Shown: positions 7,202 to 16,745 of the stretch, piece after piece
Position numbering within the stretch: position 1 is the stretch's first letter
Layout: each line of letters opens with the position of its first letter
NCBI RefSeq assembly: GCF_003031675.1
Contig: NZ_PYWX01000064.1
Location: 1-64,000, forward strand
Direction: 5' to 3'
DNA length: 64,000 bases
From: Pseudomonas palleroniana
GTDB taxonomy: Bacteria; Pseudomonadota; Gammaproteobacteria; Pseudomonadales; Pseudomonadaceae
Position numbers and translations under genes: made by a program
The notes under the pieces: generated by a model
What the model saw: only the letters and a program-made list of their open reading frames with translations
What the model was told of the DNA's origin: nothing
Database searches by the model: none

Positions 7202-7451
7202 TACAAGTGCGTAAGTTAAACGTTTAATCAGCGGGTTTCGACGAAAGTTCACCCGGTATAACCGGGGCATGCGTCAAGTTATATGAATCAGCCGTGTGCT
7301 TATGAGGAATGGTTACAACGCACCTTGAGTTTGCCGAGTAGGCTGATGGAGGTAAGCGTCTTCCAGGGTCGGCAAGACGTGGCAAGGCACATGCCTGCCG
7401 GACACACCATGATGTAGTTGGCAGTCTCATAAATATAAGGAGAGGTTGGTC
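7202..7451. other. Intergenic region with two palindromes
   Basis: A 250-bp gap. It holds a perfect 12-bp palindrome TTAAACGTTTAA (7216-7227) and the inverted repeat CCCGGT-ATA-ACCGGG (7252-7266), which may be the ilvA transcript end although no T-run follows. The ribosome binding site AAGGAG of the next gene is at 7437-7442. I see no RNA gene or convincing promoter. Confidence 0.4.
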
Positions 7452-7721
7452 ATGCTTTCGGAATTAGAACTTCGCAGCATTATTGAAGGAAGTTTCCTGC
7501 CCAAACGGTGCGAATGCACCAAAGCCGAAGATGCTTCGCTGACGATCAAAGTCTTTGACGACCAGGATCGTGACCGGGTGGATTTGGAAGTCAAAGGGAT
7601 AAACGCGGACACACTCGACAGCAGTCGAGCCATTTGTAACCTGATCACCGGGTTGCGTGAAGACCTCCGGCAAGCCCATGCACCCGTCCTGCAAAGAGTT
7701 GGCGGACGTGGCTATTACTAG
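7452..7721 (+). CDS. DUF1652 family protein
   Basis: An 89-residue protein starting MLSELELRSIIEGSFLPKRCEC, which I recognise as the Pseudomonas-restricted DUF1652 family. No function is established. There is no signal peptide or membrane segment. It has a basic Cys pair (CEC, about 20-22), an acidic middle and a conserved SSRAICNLI helix. An in-frame TTG at 7446 precedes the ATG at 7452. The ATG is chosen because AAGGAG lies 9 bases before it. Monocistronic, followed by a strong hairpin. Confidence 0.75.
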   Translation: MLSELELRSIIEGSFLPKRCECTKAEDASLTIKVFDDQDRDRVDLEVKGINADTLDSSRAICNLITGLREDLRQAHAPVLQRVGGRGYY

Positions 7722-7755
7722 GCCGACGCCTGAGGTTGAGTGACTGAAGACCGGT

Positions 7756-7778
7756 GGGCCTGGATACATCCCAGGCCC
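7756..7778 (+). terminator. Strong hairpin after the DUF1652 gene
   Basis: GGGCCTGG (7756-7763) and CCAGGCCC (7771-7778) form a perfect 8-bp stem with a 7-base loop, 34 bp past the stop. No T-run follows, so it may act as an RNA 3' end stabiliser or a weak terminator. Confidence 0.45.
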
Positions 7779-7847
7779 AGTGCCGTTACCGTGGCCGCCG
7801 CGAGCAGGCGGGCGGGGTGTGCATTTTCCTGATGCTTCATTCACAAC

Positions 7848-8129
7848 TCAGTTCTGAAAGTCGCAGGCTTCGGACATCTTCCGGTAGCCCACGTCTTCCA
7901 CCTTGCCTGCCTTGTCCACGAATTTGATATCCGCATTGATGACCTTGCACTCGTCGGTATCGGTTTCGTGCATGGCGATCACTCTGTCGATGTTCAATGG
8001 CATCCCGTATTGATATTGCACGGGTTTGGCCGCAGCCGGCGAGGTATCGGCCTGGGCCATGCCCGAGCCTGCCGCCAGAGCCAATGTGCCGGTGAACAGG
8101 CCGGTAAACAGTAAGGTACGCAGTTTCAT
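7848..8129 (-). CDS. Small periplasmic DUF2790 protein
   Basis: A 93-residue precursor with a clear Sec signal peptide (MKLRTLLFTGLFTG core, predicted cleavage after AQA at residue 27). The mature part contains the motif QYQYGMPLNIDRVIAM followed by a short Cys-containing C terminus, typical of the Pseudomonas DUF2790 family. Function unknown; two Cys in the mature part may form a disulfide. The in-frame start at 8159 is rejected because the ATG at 8129 has GGAG 7-8 bases upstream and begins the signal peptide. It lies downstream of mtlZ on the same strand with 83 bp between and no obvious terminator. Confidence 0.75.
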   Translation of the reverse strand: MKLRTLLFTGLFTGTLALAAGSGMAQADTSPAAAKPVQYQYGMPLNIDRVIAMHETDTDECKVINADIKFVDKAGKVEDVGYRKMSEACDFQN

Positions 8130-8212
8130 GATGGTGCTCCGCAAAGGGTTCGACTTCACTGTCGACCGGCGGGATTAACCATCGATTAATTTTTTCCTGG
8201 CTGACAAAACCT

Positions 8213-9154
8213 TCATGAACCCAACTGGTGGCGATACGGCAGGTCCGGTCCGGTCTTGCTGCAGGTCATGGCGGCGGCGCGGATGGCAAAGCCGAGCATG
8301 CTGTCCACCTGCGCGCGGGTCAGCTGCTGCAGGCCCTCCACCGAATCCAGCTGTTGCTCGGTCAACCAGGCAATCAGCGCAGCCTGGAAGGTGTCACCCG
8401 CCCCCACGGTATCGGCCATCACCACCTTGACTGCCGGTTGCGACCACGTGCCGTGCTGGCGGCTGAATACGCTGGCGCCATCGCCGCCGCGGGTGAGGAA
8501 TACCAGCTGGCAACGGTGCTGCAGCCAACCTTGCAGCACGCTTTCCGGCGATTGCTCGGGGTAGAGCAGGTGCAGGTCTTCATCGCTGACCTTGATCAGG
8601 TCGGCATGCTTGACCAGCTCGGCCACGCGGTCGCGCCATAGCTGGATGTCCGGCTGCGGGTTGAGGCGCACGTTGGGGTCGAGGCTGATCAAACGCTTGC
8701 CGCTTTCGCGCTTGACCAGGCTCAGCAGGGTGTCGCCCACCGGCTGTACCACCAGTGAAAATGAGCCGATATGCAAGCCACGAATGTCTGCGCCCAGCTC
8801 GGGTAGATGGGCGATCTCCAGCAGTCGGTCGGCACAGCCTTCACCACGGAAGTTGTACTGCGGCGAGCCATTGGCGCCCACGGCAACCATCGACAACGTG
8901 GTGGGTGCGGCAAACTCCACCAGGAATTGCTCATCTACGCCCTCGTCCTTGAGCACCTGCAGCAGGCGTCGCCCCAGGAAGTCGGTCGACAACCCGCCGA
9001 ACAGACCGGCCGCGATACCGAGACGGCGCAGGCCCACCGCCACGTTGAACGGCGATCCCCCGGCAATCGCCTTGTAATTGACCTTGGAAGCCTGCCCGCT
9101 GGCATCTTCTTCGCTGAAAAAATCGAACAGCGCTTCGCCACACACCAGATACAT
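8213..9154 (-). CDS. mtlZ: Fructokinase of mannitol catabolism (PfkB family)
   Basis: A 313-residue PfkB/ribokinase-family sugar kinase that phosphorylates the fructose released by mannitol dehydrogenase. The N-terminal GGSPFNVAVGLRRLG substrate motif and the C-terminal DTVGAGDTFQAAL signature with its catalytic Asp are intact. It is the last gene of mtlEFGKDYZ and starts 12 bp after mtlY. Naming rests on position in the well-described P. fluorescens mtl operon. Confidence 0.93.
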   Translation of the reverse strand: MYLVCGEALFDFFSEEDASGQASKVNYKAIAGGSPFNVAVGLRRLGIAAGLFGGLSTDFLGRRLLQVLKDEGVDEQFLVEFAAPTTLSMVAVGANGSPQYNFRGEGCADRLLEIAHLPELGADIRGLHIGSFSLVVQPVGDTLLSLVKRESGKRLISLDPNVRLNPQPDIQLWRDRVAELVKHADLIKVSDEDLHLLYPEQSPESVLQGWLQHRCQLVFLTRGGDGASVFSRQHGTWSQPAVKVVMADTVGAGDTFQAALIAWLTEQQLDSVEGLQQLTRAQVDSMLGFAIRAAAMTCSKTGPDLPYRHQLGS

Positions 9155-9166
9155 AGTCGTTCGCTC

Positions 9167-10648
9167 TTAAAGGGTTGCCACGAGCTGCTGGTAGCGCTCG
9201 TAAGCCTGTTGATAGGCACTGACATTGCTTGCCACCGGCAGGGTACGGCTGGTGGGTTCGACACTCACACATTTGTCGCAGAGGCTGGCCAGGGATTCGC
9301 CGGACTGGCTCCACGCGGCCTGGATCGCCGCGCCCAGGGCGGCGGCTTCGCTTTGTTCGGTGCACACCACTTCGGTGTTCATGATATCGGCGACCATCTG
9401 CCGCCACACCGGGCTTTTCGAGCCACCGCCGATCAGTCGGATACTCTGGCTTTGCAGGCCGGTCTGGCGCAGCAGATCCAGGCCGTAGCGCAGGCCGAAG
9501 GTGGTGCCTTCGACCACGGCGCGGCACAGGTTGGCGCGAGTCAGGTTGGTCATGGTCAAGCCGTGCAGGCTGCCGGTGGCGTGGGGCAGGGCGGGCACGC
9601 GTTCGCCGTTGAGGAACGGCAGCATGCTCACGCCCTCGGCGCCGACCGGGGCTTGCGCGACCAGGCTGTTGAATGCCGCCAGGTCGAGCTCGAACAACTC
9701 GCGAACCACCCCGGTGGCATTGGTCAGGTTCATGGTGCAGATCAGCGGCAGCCAGCCGCCGCTGGATGAGCAGAAGGTCGCCACCGATGCCTGCGGGCTG
9801 ACGCTGGGTTGGTCGGCAAAGGCATACACGGTGCCCGATGAGCCCAGGCTCATGGTGATGACGCCCGGGGCAATATTGCCGGTACCGATGGCGCCCATCA
9901 TATTGTCGCCGCCACCGCTGGAAACCACCGCGCCGGGATTGATGCCCAGGCGTTCGGCGATGGCCGGCAGCACGCTGCCCACCGTCTGGTTCGCCTCGAT
10001 CAGCTGCGGCAACGCGGCCTCCAGGCGGCCGCTGGGGTCGATGTGCTGGAGCAGGTCCAGATCCCACCTGCGGGTGCGCACATTGAAGTAACCGGTGCCT
10101 GAAGCATCGCCGTATTCCGCGACGGCGCGGCCGGTCAGCCAGTAGTTCAGGTAGTCGTGGGGCAACAGGATATGGGCGATGCGGGCGAATACATGCGGGT
10201 GTTGTTCGCGGGTCCAGAGCAGTTTCGACACGGTGTAGCCCGGTGCGATCGCCACACCGAGACGTTCCAGCGAGCCTTGTTCGCCCCCCAGATACGCGAG
10301 CAGGCGCTCGTTTTCAGGCGTGGTTTCGGTGTCACACCACAGTTTGGCCGGGCGCAGTACCTGGCCCTGGTCATCGAGCAAGACCAGCCCGTGCTGTTGG
10401 CCGGAAACACCGATGCCGAGGATGTCCTGGCCATCCACACCAGCCTGTTGCAGGGCGCGGTGAGTGGCTTCGGTAAAGGCGTCGAGCCACTCCTGAGTGT
10501 GCTGCTCGCGCCGGCCGTTGGCACCGCTGATCAGTGTATGCGCGGCGGCGCCCAGGCCCAGGACTTTGCCGCTGGAAGCATCAAGGACGATGGCCTTGGT
10601 GCCCTGGGTGCCACAGTCGATGCCAAGGAACAGGTTTTGCCGGGTCAT
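9167..10648 (-). CDS. mtlY: Xylulokinase (FGGY family)
   Basis: A 493-residue FGGY carbohydrate kinase. The N-terminal phosphate loop is GIDCGTQGTKAIVLD, and GVSGQQHGLV and the C-terminal GGGSKSPVWRQMVADI (adenosine motif) are all present. MtlY phosphorylates xylulose, which mannitol dehydrogenase produces from D-arabitol, so the operon serves arabitol as well as mannitol. It is separated from mtlD by 135 bp that consist mostly of a REPIN, which may lower its expression relative to upstream genes. Confidence 0.92.
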   Translation of the reverse strand: MTRQNLFLGIDCGTQGTKAIVLDASSGKVLGLGAAAHTLISGANGRREQHTQEWLDAFTEATHRALQQAGVDGQDILGIGVSGQQHGLVLLDDQGQVLRPAKLWCDTETTPENERLLAYLGGEQGSLERLGVAIAPGYTVSKLLWTREQHPHVFARIAHILLPHDYLNYWLTGRAVAEYGDASGTGYFNVRTRRWDLDLLQHIDPSGRLEAALPQLIEANQTVGSVLPAIAERLGINPGAVVSSGGGDNMMGAIGTGNIAPGVITMSLGSSGTVYAFADQPSVSPQASVATFCSSSGGWLPLICTMNLTNATGVVRELFELDLAAFNSLVAQAPVGAEGVSMLPFLNGERVPALPHATGSLHGLTMTNLTRANLCRAVVEGTTFGLRYGLDLLRQTGLQSQSIRLIGGGSKSPVWRQMVADIMNTEVVCTEQSEAAALGAAIQAAWSQSGESLASLCDKCVSVEPTSRTLPVASNVSAYQQAYERYQQLVATL

Positions 10649-10691
10649 GGTGGGGTGCTCAGCATTATTGTTTGATGGTAAATGCGGTCAA

Positions 10692-10780
10692 TGTGGGAGG
10701 GGGCTTGCTCCCGATAGCGGTGCACCAGTCAATACAGACTTAACTGACCCACCGCTATCGGGAGCAAGCCCCCTCCCACA
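10692..10780. repeat. REPIN with perfect 31-bp arms inside the mtl operon
   Basis: The left arm (10692-10722) and right arm (10750-10780) are perfect inverted complements of 31 bp, each with the GTGGGAGGGGGCTTGC word, around a 27-bp spacer. It lies between mtlD and mtlY. In RNA it would be a very stable hairpin inside the polycistronic message. Confidence 0.9.
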
Positions 10781-10783
10781 GTT

Positions 10784-12265
10784 TCAAGCCGGTTTCTTCA
10801 GCAGTTGCTCCAGGGTTCGGGTGACGCCGTGATCGCGCAAGCTGGAAAAGCACCGTTCAAACGCTGCCACAAACTCAGGCGAATTGGGAATAGCCGTGCC
10901 GAAAATCTCTTCAACCGCGAGCAGGCGTCGGCTGATCAAGGCGTCATCGCTCACCAGCCCCTGGCAGAATTCGGCACGCGGGTCGGGGATCTTGTAGCTC
11001 ACGCCATTCTCATCCACACCCTTCAAATACAGCGCCCAGGCGGCGACTACCAGTGCTGCGCGTTCAGTCTCCCGGCCGTCGGCAATCAGGCGATTGATCG
11101 TCGGCACGGTGAACTTGGGAAACTTCGACGAGCCGTCGGAACACACGCGCTCCAGCTGGTCGGCGATCGCCCGGTTGGAAAAGCGCTCCACCAGGCTCTG
11201 TTTATAGTCGCTCAGGTTGATGCCCGGCACCGGTGCCAGGTTCGGCGTGACGTCCAGGTCCATGTAGGCACGCATATAGGCCACAAACAGCGGGTCGTTC
11301 ATGGTCTCGTGCACAAACCGGTAGCCCTTGAGAAAACCCAGGTAGGTCAGCGCCAGGTGGCTGCCATTGAGCAGGCCGATCTTCATTTCTTCATACGGCG
11401 TCACGTCGTCGGTGAACTGCACGCCGACCTTCTCCCACGCCGGGCGGCCGTTGACGAAGCGGTCTTCGAGTACCCACTGCACAAAGGGTTCGCACACCAC
11501 TGGCCAGGCATCGTCGATGCCATGCTCATCATGCAGTTGCAGGCGATGGGCGGTGCTGGTCATCGGGGTGATGCGGTCGACCATGGCGTTGGGAAAACTC
11601 ACGTTGGCCTTGATCCAGTCGTGCAGCTCGGCGTTGTGCAGGGCGGCAAATGCCAGCAGCGCTTTGCGGGTGACCGCGCCGTTGTGCGGCAGGTTATCGC
11701 AGGACATCACGGTAAATGCCGGAGTGCCCGCCGCACGGCGTTGGGTCAACGCCGCGCAGATGAACCCGAACACCGTTTTAGGTGCGTTCGGGTGGGCCAG
11801 GTCGTGCTGGATCTGCGGCAGATGGGCCATGAACTCGCCGGTGCTGTCGTCGATGCAGTAACCGCCTTCGGTGATGGTCAGCGAAACAATGCGAATCTCG
11901 GGGCTGGCCAGTTTGTCGATCAGCGCCCGGGCACCGTCTTCGGCCAGCAGCATGTCGCTGATCGAGCCGATCACGCGCACTTCGGTGTCGTCGGTATCGC
12001 CCAGTTCATACAGGGTGAACAGGTAGTCCTGGCCGGCCAGGTCGTCGCGGGCCTTGCGATCCTCGCTGCGCAGGCCGACGCCGCAGATGCTCCAGTCCAG
12101 GCCCTCGCCGGTATTCATCAGGGCATCGGTGTAATACGCCTGATGCGCACGGTGGAAACCGCCGACGCCAATATGGGCGATGCCTTGGGTGGTGTCGGCA
12201 ATCGCATAGGCCGGCAGTTTCACCTGCGGCGCCAGTTGAGTGAGGTGCTGTTTATTCAGTTTCAT
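10784..12265 (-). CDS. mtlD: Mannitol 2-dehydrogenase (polyol long-chain dehydrogenase)
   Basis: A 493-residue NAD-dependent polyol dehydrogenase that oxidises D-mannitol to fructose and D-arabitol to xylulose. With the ATG at 12265 the catalytic residues fall at Lys295, Asn300 and His303 (KIGLLNGSH), exactly as in the characterised P. fluorescens enzyme. The NAD loop is GVGGFHRAH (33-41). An open extension to 12319 is rejected because it overlaps mtlK and alters the known length. Start is 16 bp after the mtlK stop. Confidence 0.97.
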   Translation of the reverse strand: MKLNKQHLTQLAPQVKLPAYAIADTTQGIAHIGVGGFHRAHQAYYTDALMNTGEGLDWSICGVGLRSEDRKARDDLAGQDYLFTLYELGDTDDTEVRVIGSISDMLLAEDGARALIDKLASPEIRIVSLTITEGGYCIDDSTGEFMAHLPQIQHDLAHPNAPKTVFGFICAALTQRRAAGTPAFTVMSCDNLPHNGAVTRKALLAFAALHNAELHDWIKANVSFPNAMVDRITPMTSTAHRLQLHDEHGIDDAWPVVCEPFVQWVLEDRFVNGRPAWEKVGVQFTDDVTPYEEMKIGLLNGSHLALTYLGFLKGYRFVHETMNDPLFVAYMRAYMDLDVTPNLAPVPGINLSDYKQSLVERFSNRAIADQLERVCSDGSSKFPKFTVPTINRLIADGRETERAALVVAAWALYLKGVDENGVSYKIPDPRAEFCQGLVSDDALISRRLLAVEEIFGTAIPNSPEFVAAFERCFSSLRDHGVTRTLEQLLKKPA

Positions 12266-12281
12266 CACAAGTCTCGCGAAA

Positions 12282-13385
<1,104 letters not shown>

Positions 13386-13422
13386 GATGGGCCTCCATCT
13401 TCAAATTATTATCAGGAAACCG

Positions 13423-14253
13423 TTACTTCACGGCGCCGAAGGACAAACCGCGCACCAGCTGTTTCTGGCTGATCCAGCCAAAGATCAGGATCGGCGCACA
13501 GGCCAGCGTCGACACGGCCGACAACTTGGCCCAGAACAAGCCTTCGGGGCTGGAGTACGAGGCGATCAGCGCGGTCAGCGGGGCGGCGCTGGACGAGGTC
13601 AGGTTCAGCGACCAGAACGCCTCGTTCCAGCACAGGATCAGCGACAGCAACACGGTGGAGGCCAGGCCGCCCTTGGCGATCGGCAGCAGCACGCGGACCA
13701 TTTCCTGCCACAGGGTGGCGCCATCCAGGCGGGCGGCTTCGAGGATGTCCTTGGGGATGTCCTTGAAGTAGGTGTAAACCATCCAGACCACGATCGGCAG
13801 GTTGATCAGGGTGTAGATGATGATCAGCGCAATCCGTGTATCCAACAGGCCAAAGCTCTTGGCCAGCAGGTAGATCGGCATCAATACACCCACCGGCGGC
13901 AGCATCTTGGTGGACAGCATCCACAGCAGCGTGCCTTTGGTGCGCTGGGTTTCGTAGAACGCCATGGAGTAGGCGGCCGGCACCGAGATCAGCAGGCACA
14001 GGGCGGTAGCGCTGAAGGAAATCACCACGGAGTTCCAGGCGTACGCAAAGTAATTGCTGCGCTCGTTGATGTGCAGGTAGTTCTCCAGCGTCGGCGTGAA
14101 GATGAACTGCGGCGGCGTGGCAAAGGCATCGATTTCAGTCTTGAAGCTGGTCAGCACCATCCAGAAGATTGGGAAGAAAATCAGGATCGCGATGGCCCAG
14201 GCCAGCGTGCCGAGCAACACACTTTGCAGGCGGCGGGATTGTTGAAGCGTCAT
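13423..14253 (-). CDS. mtlG: Mannitol/polyol ABC transporter permease
   Basis: A 276-residue MalG-type inner membrane permease with about six membrane segments. The EAA loop that docks the ATPase is EAARLDGATLWQEMVRVLLPI, near residue 170. It partners MtlF. The start at ATG 14253 lies 10 bp after the mtlF stop. Confidence 0.95.
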   Translation of the reverse strand: MTLQQSRRLQSVLLGTLAWAIAILIFFPIFWMVLTSFKTEIDAFATPPQFIFTPTLENYLHINERSNYFAYAWNSVVISFSATALCLLISVPAAYSMAFYETQRTKGTLLWMLSTKMLPPVGVLMPIYLLAKSFGLLDTRIALIIIYTLINLPIVVWMVYTYFKDIPKDILEAARLDGATLWQEMVRVLLPIAKGGLASTVLLSLILCWNEAFWSLNLTSSSAAPLTALIASYSSPEGLFWAKLSAVSTLACAPILIFGWISQKQLVRGLSFGAVK

Positions 14254-14263
14254 GGCGCGGCCC

Positions 14264-15154
14264 TCAAGGCTTGTCAGTCAGGTTTTTGCCGATCATCCGC
14301 ACCAGGATGATCGCCGCGATATTGGCGATGACCACGGCGATCAAGCCGCCGGCCGAGGCCATGCCCACGTCGAACTGCACCAGCGCCTGGTTGTAGATCA
14401 GGTAGGCGAGGTTGGTCGAGGCGTAGCCCGGGCCACCGTTGGTGGTGGTGAAGATTTCGGCGAACACCGAGAGCAGGAAGATGGTTTCGATCATCACCAC
14501 CACGGCAATCGGGCGCGCCAGGTGGGGCAGGGTCAGGTGCCAGAAGATCGCGATGGCGCCGGCACCGTCCAGGCGCGCCGCCTCCTTTTGTTCCTGGTCG
14601 AGGGATTGCATGGCGGTCATCAGCAGCAAAATGGCGAAGGGCAGCCATTGCCACGACACGATGATGATGATCGACAGCAACGGGTAGTGCGCCAGCCAGT
14701 CCACCGGCTCGGCCCCGAACAGCTTCCACACGGCGGCGAGAATCCCCGAGACCGGGTGGAAAATCAGGTTCTTCCAGATCAGTGCTCCGACGGTGGGCAT
14801 GATGAAGAACGGCGAGATCAGCATCACCCGCACCAGGCCGCGGCCGAAGAACTCACTGGCTTCCAGCAGGGCACTGATCAGCACGCCGAACACCACGCTG
14901 ATCAGCAGTACGCTGCCCACCAGTAGCAGGGTATTGGTCGCGCCGGGCAGGAAGCCCGAGTCGGTGATGAAGTAAGTGAAGTTTTCCAACCCCACGAATG
15001 AGTTTTCGCCGGGGTAGAGCAGGTTGTAGCGGATCAGCGAAAAGTACAGGGTCATGCCCAGCGGTACGATCATCCACAACAGCAGCAAGGCTACTGAAGG
15101 GCTGACAAGGAACCAGCCAGGGTTGGCCAGGCGGTTTTTGGCGGGTGTATTCAT
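14264..15154 (-). CDS. mtlF: Mannitol/polyol ABC transporter permease
   Basis: A 296-residue MalF-type permease with six predicted membrane segments and the EAA loop KEAARLDGAGAIAIFWHLTLP. An in-frame TTG at 15163 lies three codons upstream of the ATG at 15154. I take the ATG, although neither has a strong ribosome binding site. It is separated from mtlE by a GC-rich hairpin. Confidence 0.94.
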   Translation of the reverse strand: MNTPAKNRLANPGWFLVSPSVALLLLWMIVPLGMTLYFSLIRYNLLYPGENSFVGLENFTYFITDSGFLPGATNTLLLVGSVLLISVVFGVLISALLEASEFFGRGLVRVMLISPFFIMPTVGALIWKNLIFHPVSGILAAVWKLFGAEPVDWLAHYPLLSIIIIVSWQWLPFAILLLMTAMQSLDQEQKEAARLDGAGAIAIFWHLTLPHLARPIAVVVMIETIFLLSVFAEIFTTTNGGPGYASTNLAYLIYNQALVQFDVGMASAGGLIAVVIANIAAIILVRMIGKNLTDKP

Positions 15155-15198
15155 GGTATTCAAGGCCAGTACAGAGCGAGAATCGGAGTGCGGTCAGG

Positions 15199-15224
15199 GT
15201 GGGAGGGGGCAAACCCCCTCCCAC
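15199..15224. repeat. REP-type hairpin between mtlE and mtlF
   Basis: GTGGGAGGGGG (15199-15209), CAAA, CCCCCTCCCAC (15214-15224): an 11-bp perfect stem with a 4-base loop. Its position after the binding-protein gene parallels the malE-malF REP of enterics, where the hairpin protects the upstream message. It may help keep MtlE in excess over MtlFGK. Confidence 0.7.
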
Positions 15225-15245
15225 ATTGACGGTGAGATGCCTGGG

Positions 15246-16568
15246 TTACTTGGGGTAACCGGCCCGCTTCATTTCACGCTCGGTGGTGGTTTGCGCGGCG
15301 CTCAAGGCCTGGTCCACCGTCTGCTGGCCCGTCAGCGCACCGGAGAAGAACTTGCCAACCTGGGTACCAATCGCCTGGAACTCAGGAATGGTCACCAACT
15401 GGATACCGATATACGGCACCGGCTTGAGCGTCGGTTTGGTCGGGTCGGCGACTTTCAGCGATTCCAGCGTCACCTTGGCGAACGGCGCGGCCTTCATGTA
15501 TTCGTCGCTGTAGGTCGACTTGCGCGTGCCTGGCGGCACATTGGCGATGCCGTCGGTCTTGGCCACCAGTTGGCTGTATTCCTTGGAGGTGGCCCAACTG
15601 GTGAACACCTTGGCGGCGTCCTTGGCTTTGGAGCTGGTCGGGATCGCCAGGCTCCACGAGTACAGCCAGGACGTGCCCTTATCGGTTTTCTCGTGGGGGG
15701 CGAAGGTGAAGCCGACGTGGTCAGCCACCTTGCTCTGGGTTTTGTCGGTGACAAATGAGCCGGCCACGCTGGCGTCGACCCAGATCGCGCATTTGCCGCT
15801 GTTGAACAGCGCCAGGTTTTCGTTGAAACCATTGCTGGACGCACCGGGCGGACCGGATTTCTTCATGTTGTCGACGTAGAAGGTCAGCGCGTCCTTCCAC
15901 TCAGGCCCATTGAATTCCGGCTGCCACTTCTCATCGAACCAGCGTGCGCCGTAGCCGTTGGCCAGGGTGGTGATCAGCGCCATGTTCTCGCCCCAACCGG
16001 CTTTGCCACGCAGGCACAGGCCGTACTGCTCTTTGGTCTTGTCGGTGAGTTTGGCGGCGAATTCGCCGATCTGGGTCCAGGTGGGATGTTCGGGCATCGT
16101 CAGCCCGGCGTCCTTGAACAGGTCGGTGCGGTAATAGGTGATCGAGCTTTCGGCGTAGAAAGGCAACGCGTACAGCGAGCCTTTGACCGACAGGCCGTCA
16201 CGCACCGAAGGGAATACGTCGTCGAGGTCGTAGGACGCCGGCAGATCCTTCATCGGCTCCAGCCAGCCTTTGGCGCCCCAGAGTGCAGCTTCGTACATGC
16301 CGATGGTCAACACGTCGAACTGCCCGCCCTGGGTGGCGATGTCGGTGGTCAAGCGTTGGCGCAATACGTTTTCTTCGAGCACCACCCAGTTCAGCTTGAT
16401 CTCCGGATGCTCGGTCTCGAAGGTTTTCGAGAGCTTTTGCATGCGGATCATGTCGCTGTTGTTCACGGTGGCGATGGTCAGGGTTTGCGCGCCAAAGCTG
16501 ACGGCGCTGAGGGTCATGCAGGTGGTCATGCAAGTAAAGGCAAGCAGAGATTTTGCTGTGAACTTCAT
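15246..16568 (-). CDS. mtlE: Mannitol/polyol ABC transporter substrate-binding protein
   Basis: A 440-residue family 1 extracellular solute-binding protein. A Sec signal peptide (MKFTAKSLLAFTCM... cut near SFGA-QT) precedes the SBP fold with the WTQIGEFAAKLTDK helix and Trp/Tyr-rich sugar contacts. Chosen start: ATG 16568 with GGAG 6 bases upstream, four codons inside the open frame. First gene of the mtl operon, directly after the MtlR-controlled promoter. Confidence 0.95.
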   Translation of the reverse strand: MKFTAKSLLAFTCMTTCMTLSAVSFGAQTLTIATVNNSDMIRMQKLSKTFETEHPEIKLNWVVLEENVLRQRLTTDIATQGGQFDVLTIGMYEAALWGAKGWLEPMKDLPASYDLDDVFPSVRDGLSVKGSLYALPFYAESSITYYRTDLFKDAGLTMPEHPTWTQIGEFAAKLTDKTKEQYGLCLRGKAGWGENMALITTLANGYGARWFDEKWQPEFNGPEWKDALTFYVDNMKKSGPPGASSNGFNENLALFNSGKCAIWVDASVAGSFVTDKTQSKVADHVGFTFAPHEKTDKGTSWLYSWSLAIPTSSKAKDAAKVFTSWATSKEYSQLVAKTDGIANVPPGTRKSTYSDEYMKAAPFAKVTLESLKVADPTKPTLKPVPYIGIQLVTIPEFQAIGTQVGKFFSGALTGQQTVDQALSAAQTTTEREMKRAGYPK

Positions 16569-16658
16569 CGCGCACTCCATTTCCGCGCCCAGAGGGCTAC
16601 AGAAGGACAGTTATTGTTGTTGTGTCTTCCCACAGGGAGTCAGGAAGAGTGTGCGTTG

Positions 16659-16724
16659 ATTACAGCCTTGAAATGGGGAGGTGACAAATCCTTGGGAGCA
16701 CTTCGGCTGATACTTTTTTGCACT
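16659..16724 (-). promoter_or_regulatory. MtlR operator and mtlE promoter
   Basis: Read on the minus strand, AGTGC-N4-AAGTAT (16724-16710), a 7-base spacer and AGTGC-N4-AAGGAT (16702-16688) form a direct repeat. It abuts a -35 TTGTCA (16687-16682), a 17-base spacer and a -10 TGTAAT (16664-16659). The promoter-proximal half-site touches the -35, the geometry of class II activation by AraC-family proteins. It resembles the MtlR site described for the P. fluorescens mtl promoter. Confidence 0.8.
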
Positions 16725-16745
16725 CGCTGCCGGTGACTGAAAGCT

